Positions 42,801-50,199 of a stretch of DNA of 64,000 nucleotides are shown here, one piece after another. Under the pieces are notes generated by a model. The model did no database searches, had not been told where the DNA came from, and saw only the letters and a list, made by a program, of their open reading frames with translations. The translations under genes and the position numbers were made by a program. The stretch lies in NCBI GenBank assembly GCA_031552235.1, contig JAVBMR010000024.1, positions 1-64,000 of the forward strand, in the 5' to 3' direction. Position 1 is the stretch's first letter. Each line of letters starts with the position of its first letter. The DNA comes from WRDF01 sp031552235. GTDB taxonomy: Bacteria > Bacteroidota > Bacteroidia > Bacteroidales > Rikenellaceae.

Positions 42801-43000
42801 AACGTCACGACTTTTTCCACCTCTTCGGGTGCCATGCCCTGCGCCTCGGTCATCACGACCACGGTCGGTGCGTTGAGGTCGGGGAAAACATCCACCTCCA
42901 TCCGAGTGGCGACGTAAATGCCAGCCCCGGCCAGCAATCCCGCGAATATCACTACCAACAGCCTGTTGTGCAGTGAGAATTTTATTATATTGTTAAGCAT
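39896..43000 (-). CDS. HME-family RND efflux pump (CusA/CzcA-like)
   Basis: A 1034-residue inner-membrane proton antiporter with the two repeats of six membrane segments. Marks: NRLLVVIFAGLLAGAGIYVATRMEVDVFPDL at the start, FAVETALNGATGVRRVRSSS, the TM4 sequence IAIGSLVDDAIIDVENVFKRL with two acidic residues (D-D...D-E) as in heavy-metal exporters, and GISLEESDKIGRAVEKIL. The C-terminal repeat has IPAIIGFISLLGIAVRNGILLVSHYEHLR. The class exports monovalent (Cu/Ag) or divalent (Co/Zn/Cd/Ni) cations; the TM4 pattern does not settle which. The gene lies between the adaptor gene and tolC-like gene. Confidence 0.9.
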   Translation of the reverse strand: MLNNIIKFSLHNRLLVVIFAGLLAGAGIYVATRMEVDVFPDLNAPTVVVMTEAQGMAPEEVEKVVTFAVETALNGATGVRRVRSSSTTGFSVVWVEFDWKTDIYIARQIVTEKLAAIGESLPPNVGTPTLGPQSSILGEVMIIGLTSDKTSLQELRTIADWTIRPRLLSTGGVAQVAVIGGDIKEYQILLSPARMKDLGVTADEVLAAAADMSRNSTGGVLYEYGNEYIITGALATTDAQVLGKSLVKMSGGLPIRLEDVAEVRIGTKSPQLGVASVQGKPSVLITVTKQPGTSTLELTDALDRTVEELKRSLPADITVSTDIFRQARFIESSVNNVQKALFEGALFVVVILFLFLMNWRVTVISLTALPLSVLMAVIVLQAFGLTINTMSLGGIAIAIGSLVDDAIIDVENVFKRLRENRLRPKEERKRSLTVIYDASAEIRMSIVNATIITMVAFVPLFFLGGMEGRMLIPLGVSFIVSLFCSLVVAMTLTPVMCSFMLTGEKAQQRAEKEAPVSAFLKKGYGRALEWALRWKKAVIGVTVALFAGTLIVFLTLGSSFLPPFNEGSLTINVATLPGISLEESDKIGRAVEKILMEVPEILTVARKTGRAELDEHALGVNASEIEAPFQLGKRSREEFLADVRSRLEHLGGLSVEIGQPISHRIDAMLSGTKANIAIKLFGDDLNRMFAIGNQIKAEIAGIEGLADVNVEQQVERSQLRIEPRRELLAAYGITIPEFSEFVEVALAGRVVSQVYDGASYFDVTVKMDDPGGKTIESVGNLLIDGADGVKVPLSYVADIRSTTGPNTINHENVRRKIVVSANVTGGDLGGAVKQIQERIGENIVLPEGYWIEYGGQFESQQAASRTLLFMSLAALVVIFMLLFMEFKKVSLSAMIMVNLPLALIGGVVAIWLTSGVLSIPAIIGFISLLGIAVRNGILLVSHYEHLRAQGLGLRASVMKGSLDRLNPILMTSLTSALALIPLALGGDLPGNEIQSPMAKVILGGLISSTLLNGFIVPIVYTLINSKKASKKAKS

Positions 43001-43135
43001 TTTTTTCTGATGTTAAATTGTTTTGGCTTACGCCCGAAGTCGGCGGAGCGGTGCGAATAAGCAGCAGACGAGTGATACCACCCTCCGCGTGGCGCAGCTT
43101 TGGGTTTCCGGCCTTGGAAGGCAAGGCTGAACCAA

Positions 43136-44362
43136 CTAATGCTCGTGCCCGTGGGGGATAGCTCCTGAAGCCGCGGCCATCTTGAGGTTCACGGCGCCGT
43201 GAACGACGACACGTTCGCCCGGTTCCAGCCCGGCAAGTACCCTGATCCGCAGGCCGTCGTCGGCCCCGAGCTTTACCTCACGCCTCACATAACCCTCCTC
43301 GTCGATCTGCACGTACACATAGTAAAGCCCCTGCTGTTCGGATATGGCGGTCACGGGAATTGACAAAACATTGTCCTCCTCGACACCGAGCAGGCGCACA
43401 TCGACATACGATCCGGGCATGGCCTGCCCGTTGTTGTCGAATTCGAACGTCACGGGGATTAGCGGCGTCTGCGGCACAACTGACCGGCTGACCGAGAGCA
43501 GTTTTCCCCCAAGCTCATCGAGCGACCAAACCCTGTCGGAGTAGGGCAGCGTGAAGTTGGCGCTGCGGATATTCGACAGGCGGCCCATGTAGCGCTGCGA
43601 AACTTCGGCACGCAGCAACAGCCGCCTGTTCTGCGACACGGTGGCGAGTTGCTGCCCGGTTTCGACATAATCGCCTTCACCGACGGCGATGGACGTTACA
43701 TATCCGCCGATGCGTGTCCTGACTCCGGCCCCTTTCTCCGAGACGTTTCCGGCCAGGGCGTCGTATGCGGCTTTGGCGTCTTCGTATACGGCTTTGAGAG
43801 CGTCGTATTCGCTCTGCGACACAATTTTGTCGGCCAATAGCTTATCGGCTCGTTCGAGGTCGGCCTTCGCTTTGCGGTAGGCGCTGGCGTCTCGGGCGAG
43901 CGCGTCGCCCGAAGCGATATTGCGCGACGAAATATGGAACAGGGTGGCCGAAGCCGCGACGCTCTTCCCTTCGGCGAGCTGCCTGTCGGCGAACGACACG
44001 ATACCGGCGACAGGGGCAACGAGGGTCATCTCGTCTCCGGCAGCGGCGAGTATGCGGCCGCTTGCAGGGATCACTTCGCTGAACCGTCCGGGGGCAATCG
44101 CCTGCACCTCGAAGTCGGTCTTTGCCGCCTGTTCGGGGGTGAAAACTATCTCGTCGGTGTTTTCCGTGGCGTTTGCTTCGTCAGGGCTTTCGGGCGCGAT
44201 CTCTTGGGTCATGGCGTTCGCAGGTTCCGGATGGTTCTTCGAGTGGTCGTGTGGGTCCACACGGTCTGCATGATCCGCATCGGAATGGTCATGGTTGTGG
44301 TTGTGCCCGCCGCACGAGGCCATAACGGCAATGGCCGTAATGGCATATATGATCTTTTTCAT
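43136..44362 (-). CDS. RND periplasmic adaptor (CusB/CzcB-like), histidine-rich lipoprotein
   Basis: A 408-residue lipoprotein adaptor (Cys17 after IAVMAS). Directly after the lipid Cys comes a metal-binding-like stretch (GGHNHNHDHSDADHADR, then DPHDHSKNHPEP). The core has the usual order: barrel-sandwich lipoyl half (PASGRILAAAGDEMTLVAPVAGIVSF), alpha-hairpin (AYRKAKADLERADKLLADKIVSQSEYDAL), second lipoyl half, beta-barrel and membrane-proximal domain (VLAGLEPGERVVVHGAVNLKM). The C-terminus IPHGHEH is again His-rich. It links the pump and the outer channel, and may hand metal to the pump as CusB does. Confidence 0.88.
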   Translation of the reverse strand: MKKIIYAITAIAVMASCGGHNHNHDHSDADHADRVDPHDHSKNHPEPANAMTQEIAPESPDEANATENTDEIVFTPEQAAKTDFEVQAIAPGRFSEVIPASGRILAAAGDEMTLVAPVAGIVSFADRQLAEGKSVAASATLFHISSRNIASGDALARDASAYRKAKADLERADKLLADKIVSQSEYDALKAVYEDAKAAYDALAGNVSEKGAGVRTRIGGYVTSIAVGEGDYVETGQQLATVSQNRRLLLRAEVSQRYMGRLSNIRSANFTLPYSDRVWSLDELGGKLLSVSRSVVPQTPLIPVTFEFDNNGQAMPGSYVDVRLLGVEEDNVLSIPVTAISEQQGLYYVYVQIDEEGYVRREVKLGADDGLRIRVLAGLEPGERVVVHGAVNLKMAAASGAIPHGHEH

Positions 44363-44428
44363 TATTAATGATTTACGGTTAATACTTCACTCCGGCAGTA
44401 GATGCCGGAATTATCCAAACAGGTAGTA

Positions 44429-44941
44429 CTAAGCCGTAAAAGACGGGGCGCGCGGCGGCATGGCCGCGGCAATATAGGCGATATGCGCAGGCGGAACGCC
44501 CGTGTTGCGCCTTATGCTGAGTTCCGAGATGTTGTCGATGCGGCAATGTCCGCACGGGTCTTCCTCCGCCCCCACAAGAAAAACGGCATACAACAGAATG
44601 TCGCTATCCGAGAGCAGGTTAGGTCGGCCGTCTTCGCGTGCAGCCCTGGCGAGGTCTATGTCATTTACCGAACATGCATCATCCTTGGCGTCGTGCCTGT
44701 GGCCGGCCGAATCTCCGTGCTTGTCGCTTTCCGATTCGTTGTGCCGATGGCCCTCTGCCGCTCCGCACACCATATCCGTGCCGCAATCGGCGGTTGCCCC
44801 GGCAGCGGTGCAGTGCATGAAATTAAGGCACGGGACACCGGCCTCGCCATGGTGGTGGTGGGGCGACAGGACCAGCACATGCATGAACATGCACAGCCAC
44901 ATCACTATTCTGAAACTTCTTTTGTCGATAAAAGCCGCCAT
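44429..44941 (-). CDS. Small secreted His/Cys-rich protein of the efflux operon (DUF6769-like)
   Basis: A 170-residue protein whose N-terminal hydrophobic helix (IVMWLCMFMHVLVLS) is a likely signal peptide, followed at once by PHHHHGEAG. The first third has several Cys (CLNFMHC, ADCGTDMVCG) and His clusters (GHRHNESESDKHGDSAGHRHDAKDDAC). A middle acidic segment reads GAEEDPCGHC. The end is Pro-rich (GVPPAHIAYIAAAMPPRAPS). I recognise it only loosely as a Bacteroidetes family found beside CusA-type pumps. It is upstream of the adaptor gene on the same strand (66-base gap). Likely a periplasmic metal-binding or metal-sensing accessory (inference). Confidence 0.6.
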   Translation of the reverse strand: MAAFIDKRSFRIVMWLCMFMHVLVLSPHHHHGEAGVPCLNFMHCTAAGATADCGTDMVCGAAEGHRHNESESDKHGDSAGHRHDAKDDACSVNDIDLARAAREDGRPNLLSDSDILLYAVFLVGAEEDPCGHCRIDNISELSIRRNTGVPPAHIAYIAAAMPPRAPSFTA

Positions 44942-44966
44942 CGTTACAAATATAACGAAAAATGAG

Positions 44967-45491
44967 TTAGAATTCTTCTTTTTCCGTTATGATCGACACT
45001 ATTTTTTGCAGGAAAATGTTGTTGGGCAGCACTATGAGCTCCCCTTCTTCTGTCCGGATGTGCGTGTAGAACGACTTGATCGACTCTATGGTGGCGGTGA
45101 TCGGGATGTCCTTGTCGATTATCCTTATTTTATCCCCGAGGCGGTAGGGCGCCGAGAAAAACATTACTATTCCGGCGGTTACGTTGCTCAGCACCGACCA
45201 CTGGGCGAACATGGCGACGCCGAGGAACGTCACGATGGTCGTCAGCCCGATCAGCAGGTTCTGGGTCTTGACCCCCCATATCACGGCGAGTGTCAGAATA
45301 AAAGTGATATTGACGAGTACGGACATGATGTGCCTGACCTGCGCCATTCTGCCCTCGGTTTTATGGGTCAGTTTGCCGTATCGCCCAACAAGTTTTTTCG
45401 CTATGTATTTGATAAGCAGGAACCCGACTATGGCCACGCCGGTAGCTACCAGTTGGGCCTTGTTGTCGGATATGAATTGGGAGAATTCCAT
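44967..45491 (-). CDS. Small-conductance mechanosensitive channel (minimal MscS)
   Basis: A 174-residue protein of the MscS family, at the lower limit for this fold. Three membrane helices (LVATGVAIVGFLLIKYIA; VLVNITFILTLAVIWGV; the TM3 pore helix FLGVAMFAQWSVLSNVTAGIVMFF) are followed by the MscS beta domain (PYRLGDKIRIIDKDIPITATIESI, FYTHIRTEEGELIVLPNNIFLQKIVSI). It lacks most of the C-terminal alpha/beta domain. The gene starts 12 bases after the pepD stop, so they form one unit. It should open at high turgor to release solutes. Confidence 0.88.
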   Translation of the reverse strand: MEFSQFISDNKAQLVATGVAIVGFLLIKYIAKKLVGRYGKLTHKTEGRMAQVRHIMSVLVNITFILTLAVIWGVKTQNLLIGLTTIVTFLGVAMFAQWSVLSNVTAGIVMFFSAPYRLGDKIRIIDKDIPITATIESIKSFYTHIRTEEGELIVLPNNIFLQKIVSIITEKEEF

Positions 45492-45503
45492 TCTTGCGGT
45501 GTG

Positions 45504-46961
45504 TTATTCTTTGATATTCATCAGTATGCCTTTAAGTAGTTCCCAGAACTTGCCGACGCTGGCTATTTCCATCCTCTCGTCCGGCGAGTGAACGCCGCGC
45601 AGGGTGGGGCCTATCGAGATCATCTCAAGGTTGGGGCGCTTTTTGAGGAAGAGTCCGCATTCCAGCCCGGCGTGTATGGCCCAGACGCGGGGTTTATTGC
45701 CGAATAATCTTTCGTATGTTTCTGTCGCTGTGGTCAATAGTTTCGAATTTGGGTTCGGTTCCCAGCCCGGGTAGCCATCCGAATGCGTGACGGTTGCGCC
45801 GGCGAGTCGGAACACGTTTTCAACGTTGGCCGCGGCTTCGAGTTTTTCGCTTTCGACCGATGAGCGCTGCGAGGTGGTAACGACTATGGTGCTGTTTTCG
45901 CCGAATTTGACCGAGGCCAGGTTGGTCGAGGTCTGTACGAGGCCTTCCATCGTCCCGCTCATGGCCAGTACGCCGTTCGGGACGCTGACGATGGATTCCA
46001 GGAGCGCTTTCTGCGTGGCCTTGTCCATAATGTGGTCTTGCACAAGCACTTCGCTAATGGTTGTGTCGAGTTTCGGTTCCGTGCGTGCGTACTCTCGCTT
46101 GAGTGCCTCGTCGTACTCTTCGAGCATATCGAACAGGCGCAGTACCTTGTCCACCGGCACGGCGAACAGTGTCGCCGCTTCGCGCGGGATGGCGTTGCGC
46201 AGGTTGCCTCCGTTGAAATCGGCAAGACGTATGCCGCATTTTTCCGCCGCTTTCAAAAGAAACTGTGCAAGTATCCTGTTCGAATTGCCGCGTTCCTTGT
46301 CGATGTCGTCGCCCGAGTGGCCGCCCTGCAGCCCGAAAACGCGGACCTCGAAGAAGACATGCTTCTCCGGCGTGCGCTCCAGCGTGTATCTGAACGTGGC
46401 CACGGTGTCGATCCCGCCGGCACAGCCTATGAATATCTCGCCTTCCTCTTCCGAGTCGAGGTTGATCAGGTATTTCCCGGTTATCATGTCCGCGCCGAGG
46501 TTGAACGCCCCTGTGAGGCCGGTTTCCTCGTCTACCGTGAACAGTGCCTCGATGGCCGGGAGTTCGAGTGACTGGTCTTCGAGCGCCGCCAGCGCCGCCG
46601 CCATGCCTATACCGTCGTCCGCGCCCAGCGTTGTGCCGCGCGCGCGGACCCAACCGCCGTCGACGTATGCCTGTATGGGGTCGCTGCCGAAATCGAACGG
46701 TGTATCGGAGTTCTTCTCGCACACCATGTCCATGTGGCTTTGCAGGACTACGGTTGGCTGCGAGGCCATCGAGGCCGCCGCAGGACGGAAGATGACCACG
46801 TTGCCAGTCTCGTCTTTTTTATGTTTCAGCCCGCGTGTCTCGGCAAAATCTTCGAGGAAAGCTATGATCTTATCCTCTCTCTTCGACTGGCGCGGAACCT
46901 GCGTTATACGGTCGAAATTCTCCCAGACCGCACGTGGCTCAAGTTTGCTTATATCTGACAT
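45504..46961 (-). CDS. pepD: Aminoacyl-histidine dipeptidase (M20C)
   Basis: A 485-residue zinc peptidase cleaving Xaa-His and other dipeptides in the cytoplasm. I start at MSDISKLEPRAV (46961), where the family begins. Metal-binding motifs: VLQSHMDMVCE (His and Asp of site 1), TLGADDGIGMAAALA, TVDEETGLTGAFNLG with the catalytic Glu pair, and NLDSEEEGEIFIGCAGG. The C-terminal AIHAGLECGLF and SIGPTLRGVHSPDERMEI complete the metal site. The length is typical. It leads the pepD-mscS pair. Confidence 0.93.
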   Translation of the reverse strand: MSDISKLEPRAVWENFDRITQVPRQSKREDKIIAFLEDFAETRGLKHKKDETGNVVIFRPAAASMASQPTVVLQSHMDMVCEKNSDTPFDFGSDPIQAYVDGGWVRARGTTLGADDGIGMAAALAALEDQSLELPAIEALFTVDEETGLTGAFNLGADMITGKYLINLDSEEEGEIFIGCAGGIDTVATFRYTLERTPEKHVFFEVRVFGLQGGHSGDDIDKERGNSNRILAQFLLKAAEKCGIRLADFNGGNLRNAIPREAATLFAVPVDKVLRLFDMLEEYDEALKREYARTEPKLDTTISEVLVQDHIMDKATQKALLESIVSVPNGVLAMSGTMEGLVQTSTNLASVKFGENSTIVVTTSQRSSVESEKLEAAANVENVFRLAGATVTHSDGYPGWEPNPNSKLLTTATETYERLFGNKPRVWAIHAGLECGLFLKKRPNLEMISIGPTLRGVHSPDERMEIASVGKFWELLKGILMNIKE

Positions 46962-47053
46962 ATCATTCGTTTTTATGGTCGTTGACACCGAGCTGTAACC
47001 GATTGTAAAGTTAGCAAAAAATCGCTAAATTGCGGTTTTTAAATGGAGCATAT

Positions 47054-47536
47054 ATGAACAGTTTCAGAATAGGGCACGGGTATGACGTGCATGCGCTCTC
47101 CGATGGCCTGCCCCTCATACTCGGGGGCGTGCGCATAAATCACGCCAAAGGGTGCATCGCCCATTCGGACGGCGACGTGCTTGTCCATGCCCTGTGCGAC
47201 GCCATGCTGGGGGCGGCGGCTTTGGGCGATATAGGGTTGCATTTCCCCGACACCTCGGCCGAATACAAGGGCGTCGATTCGATGAAACTCCTTGCCGAAG
47301 TTGTAGGGTTGATGGAGGGGAAAGGCTACGGGGTCGTGAATGTCGACTGCACGATACTGATGCAGGTGCCTAAGCTGCGCCCTTATATAGACACTATGCG
47401 CGGGAATATCGCGGCGGCGCTGGGTGTGGACGTGGACTGCGTGTCCGTGAAGGCTACCACCGAGGAGCGCCTCGGGTTCACAGGCCGCGAAGAGGGTGCC
47501 GCCGCCCATGCGGTGGTGTTGTTGTGTGAAAAATAA
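47054..47536 (+). CDS. ispF: 2-C-methyl-D-erythritol 2,4-cyclodiphosphate synthase
   Basis: A 160-residue enzyme of the non-mevalonate isoprenoid route. The start MNSFRIGHGYDVH (47054) is chosen because upstream codons would delay the N-terminal strand; it is preceded by GGAGCATAT. The Zn site is Asp11 and His13 (GYDVHAL) plus His of HSDGDVLVHALCDAMLGA. Other marks are GDIGLHFPDTSAEYKG and SVKATTEERLGFTGREEG. It is followed after 12 bases by an orphan small gene. Confidence 0.95.
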   Translation: MNSFRIGHGYDVHALSDGLPLILGGVRINHAKGCIAHSDGDVLVHALCDAMLGAAALGDIGLHFPDTSAEYKGVDSMKLLAEVVGLMEGKGYGVVNVDCTILMQVPKLRPYIDTMRGNIAAALGVDVDCVSVKATTEERLGFTGREEGAAAHAVVLLCEK

Positions 47537-47548
47537 GGCGATAGGGTT

Positions 47549-47965
47549 ATGATATTCGCAGTCCTCGCCCTGTTGTTATTTTTGATCGGGATCTTCTACG
47601 AACAAAGGCGCAGTGTCAGGTTGAAAGCCGGAAAGGCAGACGCGATACTTAGCGGTAATAGAGAACGACTGCATAATATTGTTTTGAACAATGGCAATAT
47701 TGCAGGTTTTGAATGGTTTTCCGAACTGTTGGACGGCCGTGACGATTGTTATTTACTTTGTTGCAGTGGTAATGGGGTCGGGGTGCTAAGGATAGACAAG
47801 AAAGACCTGCCGCCCCATTTCCAAATAACAAAACGCCGTTTCGACCGTATACGGCGAAAACTGAGGACAAAGCATTTTCATTATACTTACCTTATGTCCT
47901 CAGCGTCATACCATCAGATAAAAACCCATGATGCGGATTTTGTAATTTGTGTTATATATAAATAA
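47549..47965 (+). CDS. Hypothetical membrane-anchored protein
   Basis: A 138-residue protein I do not recognise. The first 17 residues (MIFAVLALLLFLIGIFY) form a membrane anchor or uncleaved signal. The rest is soluble, with CYLLCCSGNGVGVLRIDKKDLP, then a strongly basic helix FQITKRRFDRIRRKLRTKHFHYTY and C-terminal FVICVIYK. Its base composition and codons (TTA, TAT, TGT, ATA, AAT) are markedly more AT-rich than those of ispF and gapA, suggesting foreign or fast-evolving origin. It is probably cotranscribed with ispF and shares a terminator with gapA. Confidence 0.6.
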   Translation: MIFAVLALLLFLIGIFYEQRRSVRLKAGKADAILSGNRERLHNIVLNNGNIAGFEWFSELLDGRDDCYLLCCSGNGVGVLRIDKKDLPPHFQITKRRFDRIRRKLRTKHFHYTYLMSSASYHQIKTHDADFVICVIYK

Positions 47966-47996
47966 AAAGCGGCCTTTTTCAAGGCCGCTTTTCGTT
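47964..47996. terminator. Bidirectional terminator between the orphan gene and gapA
   Basis: AAAAGCGGCCTT-TTTC-AAGGCCGCTTTT has A and T runs on both arms, serving both convergent genes. Confidence 0.85.
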
Positions 47997-48012
47997 ATCG
48001 GGTTAACCGCGA

Positions 48013-49017
48013 TTATTTAACGGTTGCCATGTGTTGGATGAGTTCAACCACTTTGTTAGAGTAACCCCATTCGTTGTCGTACCAAGAAACGAGTTTCACG
48101 AAGTTGTTGTTCAAAGAGATACCTGCTTTAGCATCGAATACCGAAGTGCGTGCTTCGCCGATGAAGTCGCTCGATACCACTTCTTCGTCTGTGTATCCGA
48201 GGATACCTTTGAGTTCGCCGTCAGCCGCAGCCTTGATAGCTTTGCAGATCTCGTCGTAAGAAGCACCTTTTTCGAGGCGGCAAGTGAGGTCAACAACCGA
48301 TACGTCCAGAGTAGGAACGCGGAAAGCCATACCTGTGAGTTTGCCTTTGAGCTGCGGGATAACAACGCCTACTGCTTTTGCAGCGCCTGTCGAAGAGGGG
48401 ATGATGTTGCCTGCTGCAGCACGGCCACCACGCCAGTCTTTAGCTGACGGACCGTCAACGGTTTTCTGGGTTGCAGTTGTAGCGTGAACAGTGGTCATAA
48501 GACCTTCTACGATACCGAATTTGTCGTTGATAACCTTTGCGAGCGGAGCAAGGCAGTTGGTTGTGCAAGATGCGTTCGAAACGATGGTTTCGCCTTTGTA
48601 TTCCTTGTTGTTAACGCCCATTACGAACATGGGGGTGTCGTCCTTCGAGGGAGCTGACATAACAACGCGTTTTGCACCGGCTTTGATGTGGGCTTCAGCG
48701 GTTTCCTTTGTGAGGAAAAGACCTGTAGACTCAACTACGTACTCAGCACCTACTTCGTTCCATTTGAGGTTTGCCGGATCTTTTTCAGCGGTTACGCGGA
48801 TAGCGTTGCCGTTAACGATGAGCTTGCCGTCTTTAGCTTCAACGGTGCCTTTGAACTGACCGTGTACAGAGTCGTATTTGAGCATGTACACCATGTAATC
48901 AACCGAGATAAGGTCGTTGATACCTACGATCTCTACATTGTTGTTTGCTACCGCAGCGCGGAATACCAAGCGGCCGATACGTCCGAAACCGTTGATACCA
49001 ATTTTAATTTTTGACAT
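48013..49017 (-). CDS. gapA: Glyceraldehyde-3-phosphate dehydrogenase
   Basis: A 334-residue glycolytic dehydrogenase (NAD-dependent type). Marks: IGINGFGRIGRLVFRAA (residues 5-21), VINDLISVDYM-like INDLISVDYM with an Asp typical for NAD preference, ASCTTNCLAPLAKV (catalytic Cys near 150 and His later), TATQKTVDGPSAKDWRGGRAA, and SWYDNEWGYSNKVVELI. It uses the glyceraldehyde-3-phosphate also made by Eda. Its codon use (preference for a narrow set such as AAC, GTT, GGT/GGC) suggests high expression; the promoter is near consensus. Confidence 0.95.
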   Translation of the reverse strand: MSKIKIGINGFGRIGRLVFRAAVANNNVEIVGINDLISVDYMVYMLKYDSVHGQFKGTVEAKDGKLIVNGNAIRVTAEKDPANLKWNEVGAEYVVESTGLFLTKETAEAHIKAGAKRVVMSAPSKDDTPMFVMGVNNKEYKGETIVSNASCTTNCLAPLAKVINDKFGIVEGLMTTVHATTATQKTVDGPSAKDWRGGRAAAGNIIPSSTGAAKAVGVVIPQLKGKLTGMAFRVPTLDVSVVDLTCRLEKGASYDEICKAIKAAADGELKGILGYTDEEVVSSDFIGEARTSVFDAKAGISLNNNFVKLVSWYDNEWGYSNKVVELIQHMATVK

Positions 49018-49124
49018 GATTCGTTATGGTTATTTGGTTTGAAATGATTGTGTTCCAGTGCTTTGTGTTGCGCTTGCCGTGGGCTGCGAGAGTGTTCCCA
49101 AATGCTATCCGGCATCAAGCGTCA

Positions 49125-49155
49125 CAAAAATAGGAATTTTCCCACGAACTGCAAG
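49125..49155 (-). promoter_or_regulatory. Promoter of gapA
   Basis: On the minus strand CTTG, 19 bases, TATTTTTG. The leader is about 100 bases. Confidence 0.65.
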
Positions 49156-49446
49156 CGAAAATATATTAAAAAATCTTAAAAAGTCGCTAAGGCGATACAG
49201 GCAGTGCGTGAGGGGCGTTATGCACTTACGCGTTAGGTTACGACTGGGATGAAAATAAGCCAAGACATATATTGTCCGACGAACGTTAGGCGCGAAGCGC
49301 CTAAAAGGAGGAGTTAGATGTGAGACTTATTTTCTAGACCTTTTTGGTTACTTTTTACCATTGCCGTAAAAAGTAACAGAAAAAGAATTGTACCGGAACA
49401 TCGGGGAGTACAGGCCTTCCTGCTAATTCCGTGTCGCGGAAGCGGC
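49156..49446. other. Gene-free stretch upstream of gapA
   Basis: No gene is seen. It holds a TTAGGCGC-GAA-GCGCCTAA hairpin (49287-49305) and a 12-bp stem GTTACTTTTTAC / GTAAAAAGTAAC (49347-49377) that lies 70 bases after the mlaF stop and may act as its 3' end. Confidence 0.5.
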
Positions 49447-50199
49447 CTAATGGTTTTGTTTCGAGCGTTTCGCCATCGCCGAGGCGAACACGAACGAGTT
49501 GAGCTCGGGGTTTTCCGAATCCATGATGTCGTCCTTCGAGCCTTCCCACCACTTTTTCCCGTTGTGGATGAAAATTATCTTCTCGCCGATCTCCATCACG
49601 GAGTTCATGTCGTGCGTGTTGATGATGGTGGTCATGTTGTACTCTTCCGTGATCTCTTTGATGAGATTGTCGATCACGACCGAGGTCATCGGGTCGAGTC
49701 CCGAGTTGGGTTCGTCGCAGAAGAGGTATTTCGGGTTGAGGACTATGGCGCGGGCTATTGCGACGCGTTTTACCATCCCGCCGCTGATCTCGGAAGGGTA
49801 GAGGCCGTTGACGTCCTCCAGGTTAACCCTGTTGAGGCAGAAGTTCACGCGCTCGATCTTTTCCTTTTCGCTCTGGTTCGTGAACATGTCGAGCGGCAGC
49901 TTCACGTTTTCCTGCACGGTCGAGGAGTCGAGCAGTGCGCCGCCCTGGAATATCATGCCTACGTGCTGCCGCATCTGCTGCCTGTCCTTGGCCGACAGGG
50001 TATTGAAGCAGATGTCGTCGTAGAGTATGGCCCCGTGGTCGATATTGTGCAGCCCGACGAGGCATTTCAGCAGCACGGTCTTCCCCGATCCGCTCTGGCC
50101 TATGATGAGGTTTGTCTTGCCCTGTTCGAAAACGACGCTGATGTCGTCCAGCACGTCTTTATTTTCGAACGATTTGTATATATGTTCGGCCTTTATCAT
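49447..50199 (-). CDS. ABC-transporter ATPase, MlaF-like
   Basis: A 250-residue ATPase of the phospholipid/organic-solvent transport type (MlaF/Ttg2A). The start is MIKAEHIYKSF (50199); a longer frame exists upstream but overlaps the permease gene in another phase. Walker A GQSGSGKT (34-41), Q-loop MIFQGGALLDSSTV, signature ISGGMVKRVAIARA, Walker B LFCDEPNSGLDP and switch His in INTHDM are all present. The ATG overlaps the permease stop by one base (TGATG). No MCE/MlaD gene follows here; it must lie elsewhere if the complex is complete. Confidence 0.88.
   Translation of the reverse strand: MIKAEHIYKSFENKDVLDDISVVFEQGKTNLIIGQSGSGKTVLLKCLVGLHNIDHGAILYDDICFNTLSAKDRQQMRQHVGMIFQGGALLDSSTVQENVKLPLDMFTNQSEKEKIERVNFCLNRVNLEDVNGLYPSEISGGMVKRVAIARAIVLNPKYLFCDEPNSGLDPMTSVVIDNLIKEITEEYNMTTIINTHDMNSVMEIGEKIIFIHNGKKWWEGSKDDIMDSENPELNSFVFASAMAKRSKQNH

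Noticed and set aside
44407..44416. GGAATTATCC between the adaptor gene and the His/Cys-rich protein gene
   Set aside because: Only ten bases match the type A repeat end, with no extension or inverted partner; may be chance.
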